64,000 nucleotides of DNA from Pectinophora gossypiella (Eukaryota; Arthropoda; Insecta; Lepidoptera; Gelechiidae), in NCBI RefSeq assembly GCF_024362695.1, contig NC_065407.1, positions 15,190,001 through 15,254,000 on the forward strand. The letters are read 5' to 3'. The notes beneath the pieces are model-generated. The model worked only from the letters and a program-made list of their open reading frames with translations. It did no database searches and had not been told where the DNA came from. A program made the translations under genes and the position numbers. Positions 49,201 through 59,448 of this stretch are shown piece by piece. Numbering within the stretch: the stretch's first letter is position 1; every line of letters begins with the position of its first letter.

Positions 49201-50145
49201 GCGCCGTAAGATTGTGTGGGGCCTTGTAGCCGGCACTGGCGGTGTATACAGTCACTGGATGTGACAGGGCAGATTAAAAACATACCGACGATCTCTCGGA
49301 TCACGTGGAATTCTCTGCCGTCTTCTGTATTTCCGAATGCATATGACCCGGGTGCTTTCAAGGCCAGAGTGAACAGGCACCTTCTGGGCGAGCTCCATCT
49401 CCAATACAATAATGCATTCAGGGCTCTATTGCGGCTGCCTCGCTACTACAGCGCGACGGCCATGTTCGCTGAGGCGGGTGTGGATGGTTTTGACGCTGTC
49501 TGGCGCAAAAAAACCGCATCCCTGCTGAACAGAATGCGGGTCAGTAGCAAAGGAATCCTGGCTGCAATTGCTAATAGGTGTGACAGCCCTCTGATATTGG
49601 ACCTCATGAAGCGTGTCAAATCCCCTCTAGTTATAAGTTACTAACATAAGTTAAGTGAATTGCACTAACAAATAAATGGATTTGTGTTGTCTTTGACGAA
49701 AGTCTTTGACCAGTGCGTGTTGCCAGTGATGACCTACGGCAGTGAGACGTGGCGCTTACTATGGGTCTCGTGAGGAGGCTCGGTGTCGCTCAGCGGGCAA
49801 TGGAGAGAGCTATGCTCGGTATTTCCCTGCTCGATCGAATCAGAAATGAGGAGATCCGCAGGAAAACTAAAGTCACCGACATAGCTCGGAGAATTGCAAA
49901 GCTGAAGTGGCAGTGGGCAGGAGACATAGCGAGGAGAACCAATGGCCGATGGGGCGGAAAGGTTCTAGAATGGCAACCACGTGTCGGACGACGCTCAGTG
50001 GGTAGGCCCGCTACAAGGTGGAAGGGAAGGGCAGCGCAGGATCGATCGTCGTGGAGATCCTTAGGGGAGGCCTATGCCCGGCAGTGGGCGTCATACGGCT
50101 GGTGATGGTGTTGTCTTTAATAAATAAATAAATAAATTATTATTA
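49201..50145 (+). pseudogene. LINE C-terminal fragment, split by an RTE insertion
   Basis: A 142-codon frame (49,216-49,644) contains SRITWNSLPSSVFPNAYDPG AFKARVNRHLLG and YNNAFRALLRLPRY with MFAEAGVDGFDAV, two motifs typical of LINE polyprotein C-termini. The 3' tail (AATAAATAAATAAATAA) resumes at 50,119 after the RTE insert. No RT core is present. Confidence 0.75.
49695..50107 (+). mobile_element. RTE-type LINE 3' fragment inserted in another LINE
   Basis: It codes for KVFDQCVLPVMTYGSETW, then, after a frameshift at about 49,757, MGLVRRLGVAQRAMERAMLG ... KLKWQWAGDIARRTNGRWG ... GRPATRW, ending QWASYGW and the TACGGCTGGTGATGG end. The direct repeat GTGTTGTCTTT lies at 49,684-49,694 and 50,108-50,118. 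It is 413 bp, 5'-truncated and non-functional. Confidence 0.92.
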
Positions 50146-51180
50146 TTAGGCCTCGTCAATGCTTTCGGGCAAGTCTGGGGTCAAGAGCAAACCCATCAAA
50201 GGTAAAAAAACGCTTATTTTCCGTCGGGGTACATAGAAACCACGGAATTCCACTTACTACGATCTTATTTTCGCTTTTTCCACTCTTAACAAAGTCTTCT
50301 TCATCCATGTTGCTGGTTTAGAGTACTCTTGACCAGGCATTTCTTTTAAGCATCCTGAATTTGACCGCGTTGTATGTCTATATATTTATATTCATTTATT
50401 TCGTAATAGTTATATTATTACATGTCATATGGAAGATAGAATAATACAATAATGGTACTTAAGTACTTACTAAATGGTAAATTTTAAAGTTAAAAATTCT
50501 TCAAAACTCTGGAAAGCATTTTTCTCTTCCGACTCTACACAATACACATGCAATATAAAAAGAAACAGTCTTTTTTCCATTCTTTCTCTCTATTATGTCC
50601 TAACCATCAAAGAATCTCTTTCACAATTTTCGTCAATATATCTTCTTTTAGACCATAACATCAGTTCCTAAATAAAAACATGTTAAGAATGTGTGTACAA
50701 TAAATTATTGTATATTAATATTTTTTTCCACTTTTCCACTTTGGCATCGTAAAAAAACAATTTGCTTCTTTAAACCATTAGCAAAGCATATCATTTTATT
50801 TACCATCAAACCGTATCCAGTAATGCTGCAAAGTCAATGTTAATTAAATATGAAGAGAAGCCTAGACGCAGGTGGCAGGGCGAGCCGTGATAACGTGCGG
50901 CCATCGGCGATACAGTCTCTAGACTCCTAACAAAAGACTAACGGGTTCTGTCAACTCATCTGATAAATAGGTCAAATGTAAGATGCTGCGTAACAACGTT
51001 TGACCAATCGCGACTATTTCCACGACCTGTCGAGGCTGTTGGCGTCAGATCTGGCAATCCCCGTTGCCTAGGTATAGTTGATTATATGGCGCACAGCAAC
51101 GGGGTGTAAACTAAGATTTTTTACATTATTATAATTTTGTGATCTTTTACTCTTTATTATACGTTAATACTGAGTTGGTG
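50146..51180. other. Intergenic DNA, nothing recognised
   Basis: Positions 50,860-51,110 are GC-richer (GGCAGGGCGAGCCGTGATAA) and could be old LINE coding sequence; no frame was confirmed. Confidence 0.4.
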
Positions 51181-51182
51181 CG

Positions 51183-51297
51183 CTTACCCGCATTGGAGCA
51201 GCGTGGTGGAGTATGCTCCATACCCCCTCCGGTTGATTGAGGGGAGGCCTGTGCCCAGCAGTGGGACGTATATAGGCTGTTGATGATGATGATGATG
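51183..51297 (+). repeat. SINE family II tail
   Basis: GCATTGGAGCAGCGTGGTGG AGTATGCTCCATACCCCCTC CGGTTGATTGAGG ... CAGTGGGACGTATATAGGCT GTTGATGATGATGATGATGA. It ends in (ATG)n. Confidence 0.85.
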
Positions 51298-51511
51298 ACT
51301 GAGGTGGTCATCTTTAAAAGTTTACATTTGATCATAATAAAAGAATACGGAATAATACTACGTAAAGACGGGCAACTCTCCGCTCCCCACCAGCAGTTGA
51401 GATATCTCAAACGGTCTTACTTTAGTCTTCAATCGTATGGGCGTCAGATGTCACACGCAGAGATGCGCATGTACGATAACGCCAACGTGTAATGTAAAAC
51501 GAGGTGTTATG

Positions 51512-51942
51512 TATATATGTCACCGTAAAATTGTAAATAACGTTAGATTATAATTATGAATATCTATTTATTAATCCCAAAAATAAGTTATACCTAACAA
51601 ACCAGTATTCCTAGATGTTATTATGGGAAAGTATAACTATTATGCTAAAAAACGTTATGCAAAAAGGATTATGATAATTAAAATTATGACAAAAACATTT
51701 ATGCATTTTAAGAGAATCCCAAATTAACATTATGCTCACTATAATAGTTTTGTAACTCTATGGTATAGCACGCGAGGTGCGTTTCGTATCACAATTTGAC
51801 GGTTTCACTTCGATAGATTATAATCTGACGAATAATAATACGTTAAATTGTAAGCAGTATATTACGTTTCACAATTTTTCGACAGTCTCAATCTCGCGAG
51901 ATAGATTATAATCTAACGTTATTTACAATTTTACGGTGACAT
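51512..51942. mobile_element. Foldback MITE with about 38-bp termini
   Basis: The left end is ATGTCACCGTAAAATTGTAA ATAACGTTAGATTATAAT (51,516-51,553). The right end is its reverse complement (51,905-51,942). The internal part has further AGATTATAATCT palindromes. A mariner sits right at its right terminus, so the MITE's original right flank resumes at 53,239. Confidence 0.88.
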
Positions 51943-51943
51943 A

Positions 51944-53238
51944 CGAGGGGAGGTCAAAAAGTTCGCGGAATGAGGGGGAAGGGGGTCGAAATTAAACACG
52001 AAACTATTTTTCCTTTTCAATATATTCTCCCTTAACCTTAACACATTTTCCGGATCTATCAAATAATTTGTTTATTCCATCATAAAAAAAAGATTTCTCT
52101 TTGCTGTCAAAATAGGCCGAAATTGCAGACTTGACTTCTTCATCATCGCCAAATTTTCGTCCACGCAGTTCCTTTTTCATTTTTGAGAACAAATAATAAT
52201 CGCTGGGGGCCAAGTCTGGACTGTAAGGCGGGTGGTTTAATTTTTCGAACCCGCATCGGTGAATGGCAGCCGTCGCAACATGGCACGTGTGGACGGGTGC
52301 GTTGTCGTGCAAAAGGAGCACACCTCTTGACAGCTTTCCTCTTATTTTTTCCTTGATAGCCTCTTTCAATCTATCCAGTAAAGAAGCGTAGTAATGTCCC
52401 GTTATAGTCACACCACGATCTTTATAATCAATCAGCAAAATACCTTCTGTATCCCAAAAAATAGTGGCCATGATCTTTCCGGCCGATTGTGACACCTTAA
52501 ACTTCTTTGGAGGAGGTGTGCCTTTTTTATGCCACTGCATCGACTCTTGCTTCGACTCAGGTTCATAGTGGTGAACCCAGGTTTCATCTCCAGTAACAAT
52601 CCGGGCCATAACTTCTTCCTTATTCTCTCCACAGAGCTCTAAAAACTGGCGAGAACACTCGACACGCTCGCTTTTTTGAAGTGGCGTGAGCATTCTTGGA
52701 ACCCATCTTGCGCTGACCTTAGTCATCCCAAGATGTTGATGTAGGATATTTAAAATACTTATTTCGGATACACCGACCATTGCTGCAAGCTGCTTCTTCT
52801 TCAAGCGGGTATCTTCTAATACAAGTTTCTCTACTTTTTCGATGATTTCCGCTGTGGTGGCCTCAATGGGCCGTCCGGAGCGGGGGTCATCTTCAATCGA
52901 CTCTCTTCCTTGCTTGAAAAGACTATGCCACTTGTAAACCATGGTTTTACCAGGGGTAGAGTCCGCGTAAACTGCTAACAGCTCTTGAAAAATCGTCTGA
53001 GCGGATTTTCCTTGCTTGGTGAGGAACTTAATGACGGCGCGGTGTTCAATTTTCTCCATATTCGCTGAGTTCTTCCCGATTCACTTGTTTGCTGGTCGAT
53101 AGTTCAAACGTTAATGACCCGATTTGCTTCAAACTTGGTACATATACTGTTAATGAGGTGTGCAACTAGCGGCTACCTGTACGAGCAAACCAACCCCCTC
53201 CAACCCCTCCATTCCGCGAACTTTTTGACCTCCCCTCG
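51944..53238 (-). mobile_element. Complete mariner element (1295 bp)
   Basis: Perfect 29-bp terminal inverted repeats (CGAGGGGAGGTCAAAAAGTT CGCGGAATG at 51,944-51,972, inverse at 53,210-53,238) are flanked by TA on both sides (51,942-51,943 and 53,239-53,240). The element holds an uninterrupted transposase gene on the minus strand. Confidence 0.96.
52004..53059 (-). CDS. Mariner transposase, apparently intact
   Basis: 351 codons from ATG to TAA, the usual mariner length. The N-terminal paired helix-turn-helix region (about 1-110) includes DDPRSGRP, the linker between the two DNA-binding motifs. The WVPRML motif (119-124) corresponds to the WVPHEL dimer motif of the family. The catalytic triad is D158 (VTGDETW), D252 (HDNAPVH) and D287 (YSPDLAPSDYYLF), giving the D,D34D spacing that defines mariner. 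Cut-and-paste transposition at TA is family knowledge. No stop or frameshift is present, so the copy may be active or was until recently. Confidence 0.95.
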   Translation of the reverse strand: MEKIEHRAVIKFLTKQGKSAQTIFQELLAVYADSTPGKTMVYKWHSLFKQGRESIEDDPRSGRPIEATTAEIIEKVEKLVLEDTRLKKKQLAAMVGVSEISILNILHQHLGMTKVSARWVPRMLTPLQKSERVECSRQFLELCGENKEEVMARIVTGDETWVHHYEPESKQESMQWHKKGTPPPKKFKVSQSAGKIMATIFWDTEGILLIDYKDRGVTITGHYYASLLDRLKEAIKEKIRGKLSRGVLLLHDNAPVHTCHVATAAIHRCGFEKLNHPPYSPDLAPSDYYLFSKMKKELRGRKFGDDEEVKSAISAYFDSKEKSFFYDGINKLFDRSGKCVKVKGEYIEKEK

Positions 53239-53240
53239 TA

Positions 53241-53732
53241 TATAAACTATCCAGGGTGGACCACAATCTAACCTGATAGTAAGTCAAGATGTGGCCGAAG
53301 TTGGTACTCGGTATCTACTAGGTTGTATCGTCGATACGTGTGGCCTACTCTATTTCAGCTCCGGTTTTTGAGGTGAACCTTATTTATGTGCTTACGGTTT
53401 TTAGCTCCACTCTATTTGGGACTTGTCCTAATTTATTATGCGCTCACGACGCGATTTATGCCTGACGTCGACACTGTCAACTTTGAAAAAGGAACAAGAT
53501 TTATGGTTTTGAATGGAATGTGTTGAGTGTAATTGTTACGTTACATACGTGGAACGAAACTTTCAATGTACATACCTACACATGCCTCTACATACAGAAA
53601 CCCTTGTTCTTAGTGTTTAATGGGGTGGGAAGAGGCACAAATATTCAGAAGCAATCTTGCAGGTAATTTTGATGTCATCTGTGGACATATAGCGAACCGT
53701 ATAGTCATAGGTGATCAGCTCAGCTGACGGAC
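53241..53732. other. Intergenic DNA, nothing recognised
   Basis: Resumes MITE flank (TATAAACTATCC). No gene signal. Confidence 0.4.
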
Positions 53733-54412
53733 GGCCTCCGTGGTCCAGTGGTTGAGCGTTGGGCTCACGATCCACAGGTCCCGAGTTCGAATCCCGATCG
53801 GAGACATATCACAAAAATCACTTTGTGATCCCTAGTTTGGTTAGGATAATACAGGCTGATCACCTGATTGTCCAAAAAGTAAGATGATCCGTGCTTCGGA
53901 AAGCACGTTATGCCGTTGGTCCCGGTTACTAGAAAGAAAGAAAGAAATAAAGAAAGAAAGAAACATTTATTATTTAGGATACCATAGACACGGATTACAT
54001 ATATATACATTATAATGACATCACATCAGAAATCAACGCACACACGAAATATTTTCTGTATAGAAACATGGAAAACGAACACAGAAACTTATACCTAAAT
54101 TAAAATGTGACGTCATGTCGGCTTACCCATGTGTAGTGGATGGTGTCCCGTATAAAAGGTCCTCACTCAGCTTATGCCGCGGCGTGAGCCGCGACGCTGG
54201 TATTCTGTGAGACCTGAGTGAGTGAAGTACGGACATCGCGCCACCATATGTACATATACTTACTTACTATTATAGGTTACTACTTACTGATGTAACTAAG
54301 TAGTCGTTACATGAGCCATGTCAGGGGCCTTTAGCGGCTCAATAGTATCCCTGACACCAGGGTTGATGAGGTTGTTACTCCACCTCACAACCCACACGAT
54401 AGAAGAAGCTCA
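53733..54412 (+). repeat. SINE family I, full length, split by family T
   Basis: Positions 53,733-53,930 hold the head, body and central block; 54,275-54,412 hold the remainder to the AGAAGAAG end. The two parts join without loss across the duplicated GGTTACT. Confidence 0.9.
53931..54274 (-). mobile_element. Family T element inserted in a SINE
   Basis: 344 bp ending (minus strand) in (TTTC)n, framed by GGTTACT at 53,924-53,930 and 54,275-54,281. It has the TATAAAAGGTCCTCACTCAG block also found at 35,690. A tail plus a target duplication indicate retroposition. Confidence 0.85.
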
Positions 54413-54559
54413 GCTACCAAACAGTGGCATACCCCGGAAGCTCGTCTCCTTACACCTGAGCCAGAAGAAAGAAAGTAAGACCCAAAAGGGGTGAATTCGG
54501 CGCCCGATATGAGTTGGTGAGGAGCGGAGAGTTAACGGTCTATACTTAGTTTTATTTTA
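54413..54559. other. Spacer
   Basis: No feature beyond GAAAGAAAGTAAGACCC near 54,466. Confidence 0.4.
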
Positions 54560-55490
54560 TAATAATATAGGCCCGCGTTTGAGCACAGTCTCACCTGATG
54601 GTAAGTGACAATGTGGACTAGGGTGGATCACGTTTACCTAGCAAATGCCTATTCACTTTTACCTTGAAGTGTTGGAAAAACAAACGACGGTAGGCAGTTC
54701 CAATCATTCGCTATTCGTAACAAAAAGGAAGAGGCGAAGTTCAGTGCGGATTGGTGGTATATCCACAAGATAAAGATGAAATGGCTGCCGACGCCTAGTT
54801 GTCCGTAGATGGAATGGAGAGGATGTAATTAACACGTGAAGTTTCGCAAAGACCGACAGACAAGCTACCCTTTGTCTGTGGTGTAGACTTTGGAGTCGAG
54901 TCTTCACTAACGAGTCATTGTCTATGAGCTTTATAAATCGTCGCTCCACCGAGCCAAAAGCGGCTACCTGAGAGCTGGCAAATCCTTGCTAAGGGTAACA
55001 GCTGTACTCCATACAAGAACGAACCTGTGCTATGTCTATACACACGATCTACATCGAGCAACTGCTCTGATGTGAAGTGTGTCTGACTTTAGAAAGAATG
55101 CCTAATTTTTTGGCTGTAGTTTTTGCTATTGACTCGTTGGAGCGACTGAAGTTTAGGTTGGCAGTTAGGTCCAGACCCAAGAGCTCGCGATGGTCGGTAA
55201 TCGGTACAGATACACCCTAGAAAGTCGGAGTCAGGAGGAATGGACACCGTTTTGCGGTGAACAGACACGCCGGGGTCTTAGAAGCGTTGAATCCAACCAG
55301 GTTGTTGTCACCCCAGTCTGAGACGGACTTAGGGTTAGATTCTCACGATTCACAAGATCCTCTCTGAGAACACTGACATCTCTGGTACTTGCTCGTGCAT
55401 TGGACATGTATCTCTCCGTCACTGTGCTGTCGTGTGCATATCCAAAGATAACGGGCGTAGTTTCTATGAAAATGACCCAACATATTTGTT
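54560..55490 (-). pseudogene. Decayed LINE reverse transcriptase (Jockey-like), C-terminal half
   Basis: On the minus strand, pieces in order read YAHDSTVTERYMSNARASTR, NNLVGFNASKTPACLFTAKR, VSVPITDHRELLGLDLTANL, ERRFIKLIDNDSLV, SLHHRQRVACLSVFAKLH and RTTRRRQPFHLYLVDIPPIR, spread over different frames with stops. The RT box expected as YADD reads YAHD (about 55,437-55,426), so the catalytic aspartate is lost. 5' truncated and inactive. Confidence 0.8.
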
Positions 55491-56156
55491 CTGATAGTCC
55501 AATATGTTACACATGCCTAAGTAAATCAGCTGATTAAGTCCTGGTTCTTTTACTCGCTCCAAATCCAGCATAAAAATAAATAAGAACTAATCATATCGCA
55601 GACACCAGTTGATTTCGACGACGACGGCAGCGTTTACATTTTTCTTATCTTGTCGTGCAAGAAACATATGTAAGTATATTATAAAGATTTTATATCAAAA
55701 CATAACTAAGTCACGCTCAGGAAAATGCTAACGCTTCCTGCAAACAATTTACTACCTAAACATTAAATAAAACATGTTTTTTTAACCTTAAACAACTTTC
55801 CTACAAAGAAAGTTCTTTTCTAATCTTTATGTTACTTGCAGCATGAAATTACGACATAAACCACATAAGAAAAGTGGAAACTGTACACAAAGGCCTTTTT
55901 AAGGCTCTCAGTCGCCCACAAGACTGTAACGACCATTACCCGGCCAAAGAGAAAGGTCTTTGTTTCTACAACTACGGGCTATAAACATTGTGCTATACAC
56001 ATTACACGCTTAATATAAAACACGAACACCCTCCACTCTTTTATTACTTCCATAATGTTGCTTCTGAAAATGCTTCTACGAAACTTGTTCTAGTACGTAG
56101 AAATCTGTGGGCGAATATTACTGGCGGCGCCGCGTGACATTGTCCTGATACCAAAG
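55491..56156. other. Intergenic DNA, nothing recognised
   Basis: No recognisable gene or repeat. Confidence 0.4.
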
Positions 56157-56250
56157 ACAATACAATACAATACAATGTAATGCAATGCAATGCAATACAA
56201 TACAATGCAATGCAATGCAATGCAATGCAATGCAATGCAATACAATACAA
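56157..56250. repeat. Pentanucleotide microsatellite
   Basis: (ACAAT)n and (GCAAT)n runs alternate over about 94 bp, directly at the 3' tail of the LINE end that follows. Probably grown from the LINE's TTGTA-type tail. Confidence 0.9.
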
Positions 56251-56375
56251 ATACACTTTATTGCACCAAAATAAAAAGAAATAATTACAAAAAGTCTCTT
56301 AACTAAGTACATGGCAAATGGCGGCCTTATCGCTTAAAGCGATTTCTTCCAGACAACCATAAGGTAAAAACAAAG
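56251..56375 (-). mobile_element. LINE 3' UTR end (family J)
   Basis: The minus strand reads GGTTGTCTGGAAGAAATCGC TTTAAGCGATAAGGCCGCC ... TTTTGGTGCAATAAAGTGTA TTTGTATTG. It has AATAAA and a stem loop (GCGATTTCTTCC region). Confidence 0.78.
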
Positions 56376-56786
56376 ACAACAAACAAAGACATGTAATGTG
56401 GCTTTTTTTTTAAACAATAATTCAACCCTTACCCAGAGTTTGTGCATCCTATAACGATTTGAACGCGAAATCTCTTCAACTGGATATATTTTTCGATTCA
56501 CAGCGAGCTTTGAAGAGCAAGCTGATAAGACACTATCTCCATTAAAAATAGTTAAATTAGTATAGTTTATTTGTTTTTTGTACCAACTAGTGATATGATA
56601 AATTAATGTTATTAGTGAGATTTTAGCTTATCCTCAACAGACTAGATGTTGTTTTTTTTATGATGAATGTTGTGTTCAATTGTGATTGGCTAACACATTA
56701 GTACTGTTTTAATTATGTCCTAACTAAATGTTATAATGTGCATAACTGTAAGTGATCCTTTAATAAATAAATAAAACATAAACATT
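56376..56786. other. Intergenic DNA, nothing recognised
   Basis: AT-rich; no support for a gene. Confidence 0.4.
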
Positions 56787-57097
56787 AAACAGCCTATATA
56801 ATATATCCCACTGCTAGGCACATGCCTCCCCTCAATCAACCGGACGGGGTATGTAGCATACTCCACTACGCTGCTCCATTGCGGGTTGGGGACCAACGGC
56901 TTAACGTGCCCTTCGAAGCACGCAATCGTCTTACTTTTTCGAACCATCAGGTGATTCAAAGCCAGCAATGTCCTTACCAAACAAAGGTAAGTTTGTGAGA
57001 CTGTTCACAAAGTGATTGCGACAATGACCCCATCGGGAATCGAACCCGGACTTCTAGATCGTGAGCCCAACGCTTTAACCACTGGACCACGAAGGCT
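56787..57097 (-). repeat. SINE family II, full length with tRNA head
   Basis: The only copy here showing all parts of family II: tRNA head (57,030-57,097), body (CATCAGGTGATTCAAAGC), central block (CGGCTTAACGTGCCCTTCGA AGCACG) and the CAGCCTATATA... tail. It shows that families I and II share head and centre but have different tails. Confidence 0.85.
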
Positions 57098-57875
57098 TTA
57101 GCCTTTTTTTGACCTGACATATTGTGAGTTTTCTGCAGATGGTAGCTACTTGGTTACTACTACTTAAAAAATACCGACGATCTTAAAATAATATAAGGTT
57201 GTCATCACAACATTATTCTTTAAAAATTTACTTTAAGTATGTCAATGAAGGAAAATTAATGTTTGTATTTTTAATTATTTTCAATTCTATATTACACCAC
57301 ATTTAGATGAAATTGTCTTAAGGCCTCTACGTGTTGGCTTTAGCCCCACGCACGCCTTCCAAAAGTCCGGGACTCCATAGGCTCGAGATATGGAAACGAC
57401 GTAAACAAAAAAAATAATTTATAATAATTATGTATTTAGCAATTATAATTTTACTCTAAGATTACAATTAATTCTACTTGCTTTGAATAAAATAAATGTC
57501 TATTTATAATTTTAATAAAAAAAAATATTGTATTATTAGTTTATAATAAAAACGTGTCGTTTATAGGCAAAATGAACATCCGTATGTTTGTAAAGTTAGA
57601 CTTATGTGGTGAGAGAATCTCGTAACTTGCTAGAATGCGGTCTTTGTGTTATTCCTAAGGGAATTTTTCAGTTTAAGTTTTTAAATGCATTGTCAAAGTT
57701 TAATTTAACTCTTGCTGTGCATTGTAAATGATAGTTACTTTGTACTGATGTTGTTCTAGTTTACAAAGCGGACATTGTTACGAAGAACTTATTTAGTATC
57801 TTGGAAAACGATTACGCCGGAGATCGCAAATGCATCGTGCATTGTGGCCGCAAATGTATGCTCTAAAATAATGAT
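57098..57875. other. Intergenic DNA, nothing recognised
   Basis: Positions 57,110-57,150 (TTTTTGACCTGACATATTGT GAGTTTTCTGCAGATGG) are a scrap of family D. The rest is AT-rich. Confidence 0.45.
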
Positions 57876-57962
57876 TTAACCTCTCATCTGCCGAGATACC
57901 AGACACAATAGATTTTACATTGTGTCTGGTCGAGATCCGCGTTCCGGCAGATGAGAGGTTAA
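57876..57962. repeat. Two-level palindromic element
   Basis: Outer arms TTAACCTCTCATCTGCCG / CGGCAGATGAGAGGTTAA enclose inner arms ACCAGACACAAT / ATTGTGTCTGGT in an 87-bp unit. The asymmetric spacer (CGAGATCCGCGTTC) is on one side only. Probably a tiny MITE. Confidence 0.85.
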
Positions 57963-58150
57963 GATTTGTCGCAGATGGCATTCACTACTTGGCCGGACAA
58001 ATGGGGAGCGCGGAGGGCTGAGGGTGCCCAGTTGAGCGCGACCCTCGTCTCAGGGCGTCGTCTGAGAGGAAGAATATTTGAAAGAATTAATTGACCCCAG
58101 TAGGTCGATAGCGATAAGCGCTGAATGAAGGAAATCGTCGACCATATAAT
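57963..58150 (+). repeat. Dispersed repeat family D copy
   Basis: TTGTCGCAGATGGCATTCAC TACTTGGCCGGACAAATGGG GAGCGC ... GAAATCGTCGACC. The best conserved copy in the window. Confidence 0.7.
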
Positions 58151-58282
58151 TTACGTGAACTCAAATATATCATGACGTGATTAGAATTATAAATCCTTAA
58201 ATAATAAATCTTATAATATTACGTTATAATTTTCTTTTCGAAAATGTCAGATAATAAATAACATAGTTAACATGAATACTTA

Positions 58283-58426
58283 TTGTGGTAATCATAATCT
58301 CAGCCTTGAGACTGCTCTCAAGATCATGTCAATGTGACAGTACTTATATAAAAACTGCGATTTGAACATTATCTTGAGGGCAATCTCAGCTGAGATTGGT
58401 TTATTAATACCACCCTTGGTCAGAAA
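58283..58426. mobile_element. Foldback MITE (family K)
   Basis: TGTGGTAATCATAATCTCAG ... CTCAAGATCATGTCAATGTG ... GAGGGCAATCTCAGCTGAGA TTGGTTTATTAATACCACCC. Sister of 15,545-15,690. Confidence 0.72.
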
Positions 58427-58446
58427 TACATCCCACTTTAAAGCAA

Positions 58447-58480
58447 AACCTCCCCTCAATCAACCGGAGGGGGTATGGAG
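58447..58480 (-). repeat. SINE family II tail scrap
   Basis: CCTCCCCTCAATCAACCGGA GGGGGTATGGAGC only. Confidence 0.7.
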
Positions 58481-59031
58481 CTAGATAATAAAAAAAAACA
58501 AATAATAAATCACATACAAACTCTCAACCTAACTCACTACTACAACTTTTTTATAGCTCTTCGTATCGTAGAAAAGCGATGAATTCTAGAATAAAGTACT
58601 TTTATTGAATGAGCTTCAGTTTTATTGGCTTATAAATTAAGGTGCTCAACAAAACCCCCGCTAGTTGCGCGATACGATTACTATTCGACCCACCTCGCGT
58701 ACTATGTACTAATCGTAAATAAATCTTGGGTAAGTGGTAAAGCAGTAAATTGAACGCGTGACTTGGACCACTGAGGGCCTTAACTCAACTGAGATCTAAC
58801 GGCAATAAAAGAAAAGACAAAATAAATAGTGCATTTAGGGCCGTAACTCACATTTTTTTTTTTGACTTATTGTAGATTTGCCGCAGATGGCATTAACTAC
58901 TTGGCCGGAACCCGTAACTCACCGACACGCCATGGTCACTTCGCCTGCGACGGTCGCCAAACAGTTCTAAGATGAATATGAAGAGCCATAAGGTGACAGA
59001 TAATCGGTCATAGTATTATAATCATGTGTAA
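58481..59031. other. Intergenic DNA with a family D scrap
   Basis: Positions 58,850-58,912 repeat GACTTATTGTAGATTTGCCG CAGATGGCATTAACTACTTG GCCGG. Nothing else is recognised. Confidence 0.5.
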
Positions 59032-59360
59032 CGGCCTCTGTGGTCCAGTGGTTGAGCGTTGTGCTCACGATCCGGAGGTCCCGGGTTCGAATCCCGGTGG
59101 GGACAAATCACAAAAATCACTTTGTGATCCTTAGTTTGATTAGGACATTACAGGCTGATCACCTGATTGTCTGAAAGTAAGATGATCCGTGCTTCGGAAG
59201 GCACGTTAAGCCGTTGGTCCCGGTTATTACTTACTGATGTAAGTACGTAGTCGTTACATGAGTCACGTCAGGGGCCTATGGCGGCTCAGTAATGAACCTG
59301 ACACCAGGGTTGATGGGGTTGGTAATCCACCTCATAATCCACACGATAGAAGAAGAAGAA
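59032..59360 (+). repeat. SINE family I, full length
   Basis: The head has a perfect B box (GGTTCGAATCC, about 59,084), followed by TCACTTTGTGATCCTTAGTT, the central block, and the tail to GATAGAAGAAGAAGAA. Structurally complete. Confidence 0.92.
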
Positions 59361-59448
59361 TCATTTTCTAATACATTACAAAGGATACAATCCTTCTTTA
59401 GGTTATAATCGCTCCAAGTTTAGCATACAAACTAATTATAATCTGTAT
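59361..59448. other. Spacer
   Basis: No feature seen. Confidence 0.4.

Noticed and set aside
56044..56312. Cysteine-rich repeat ORFs
   Set aside because: They are translations of the pentanucleotide microsatellite.
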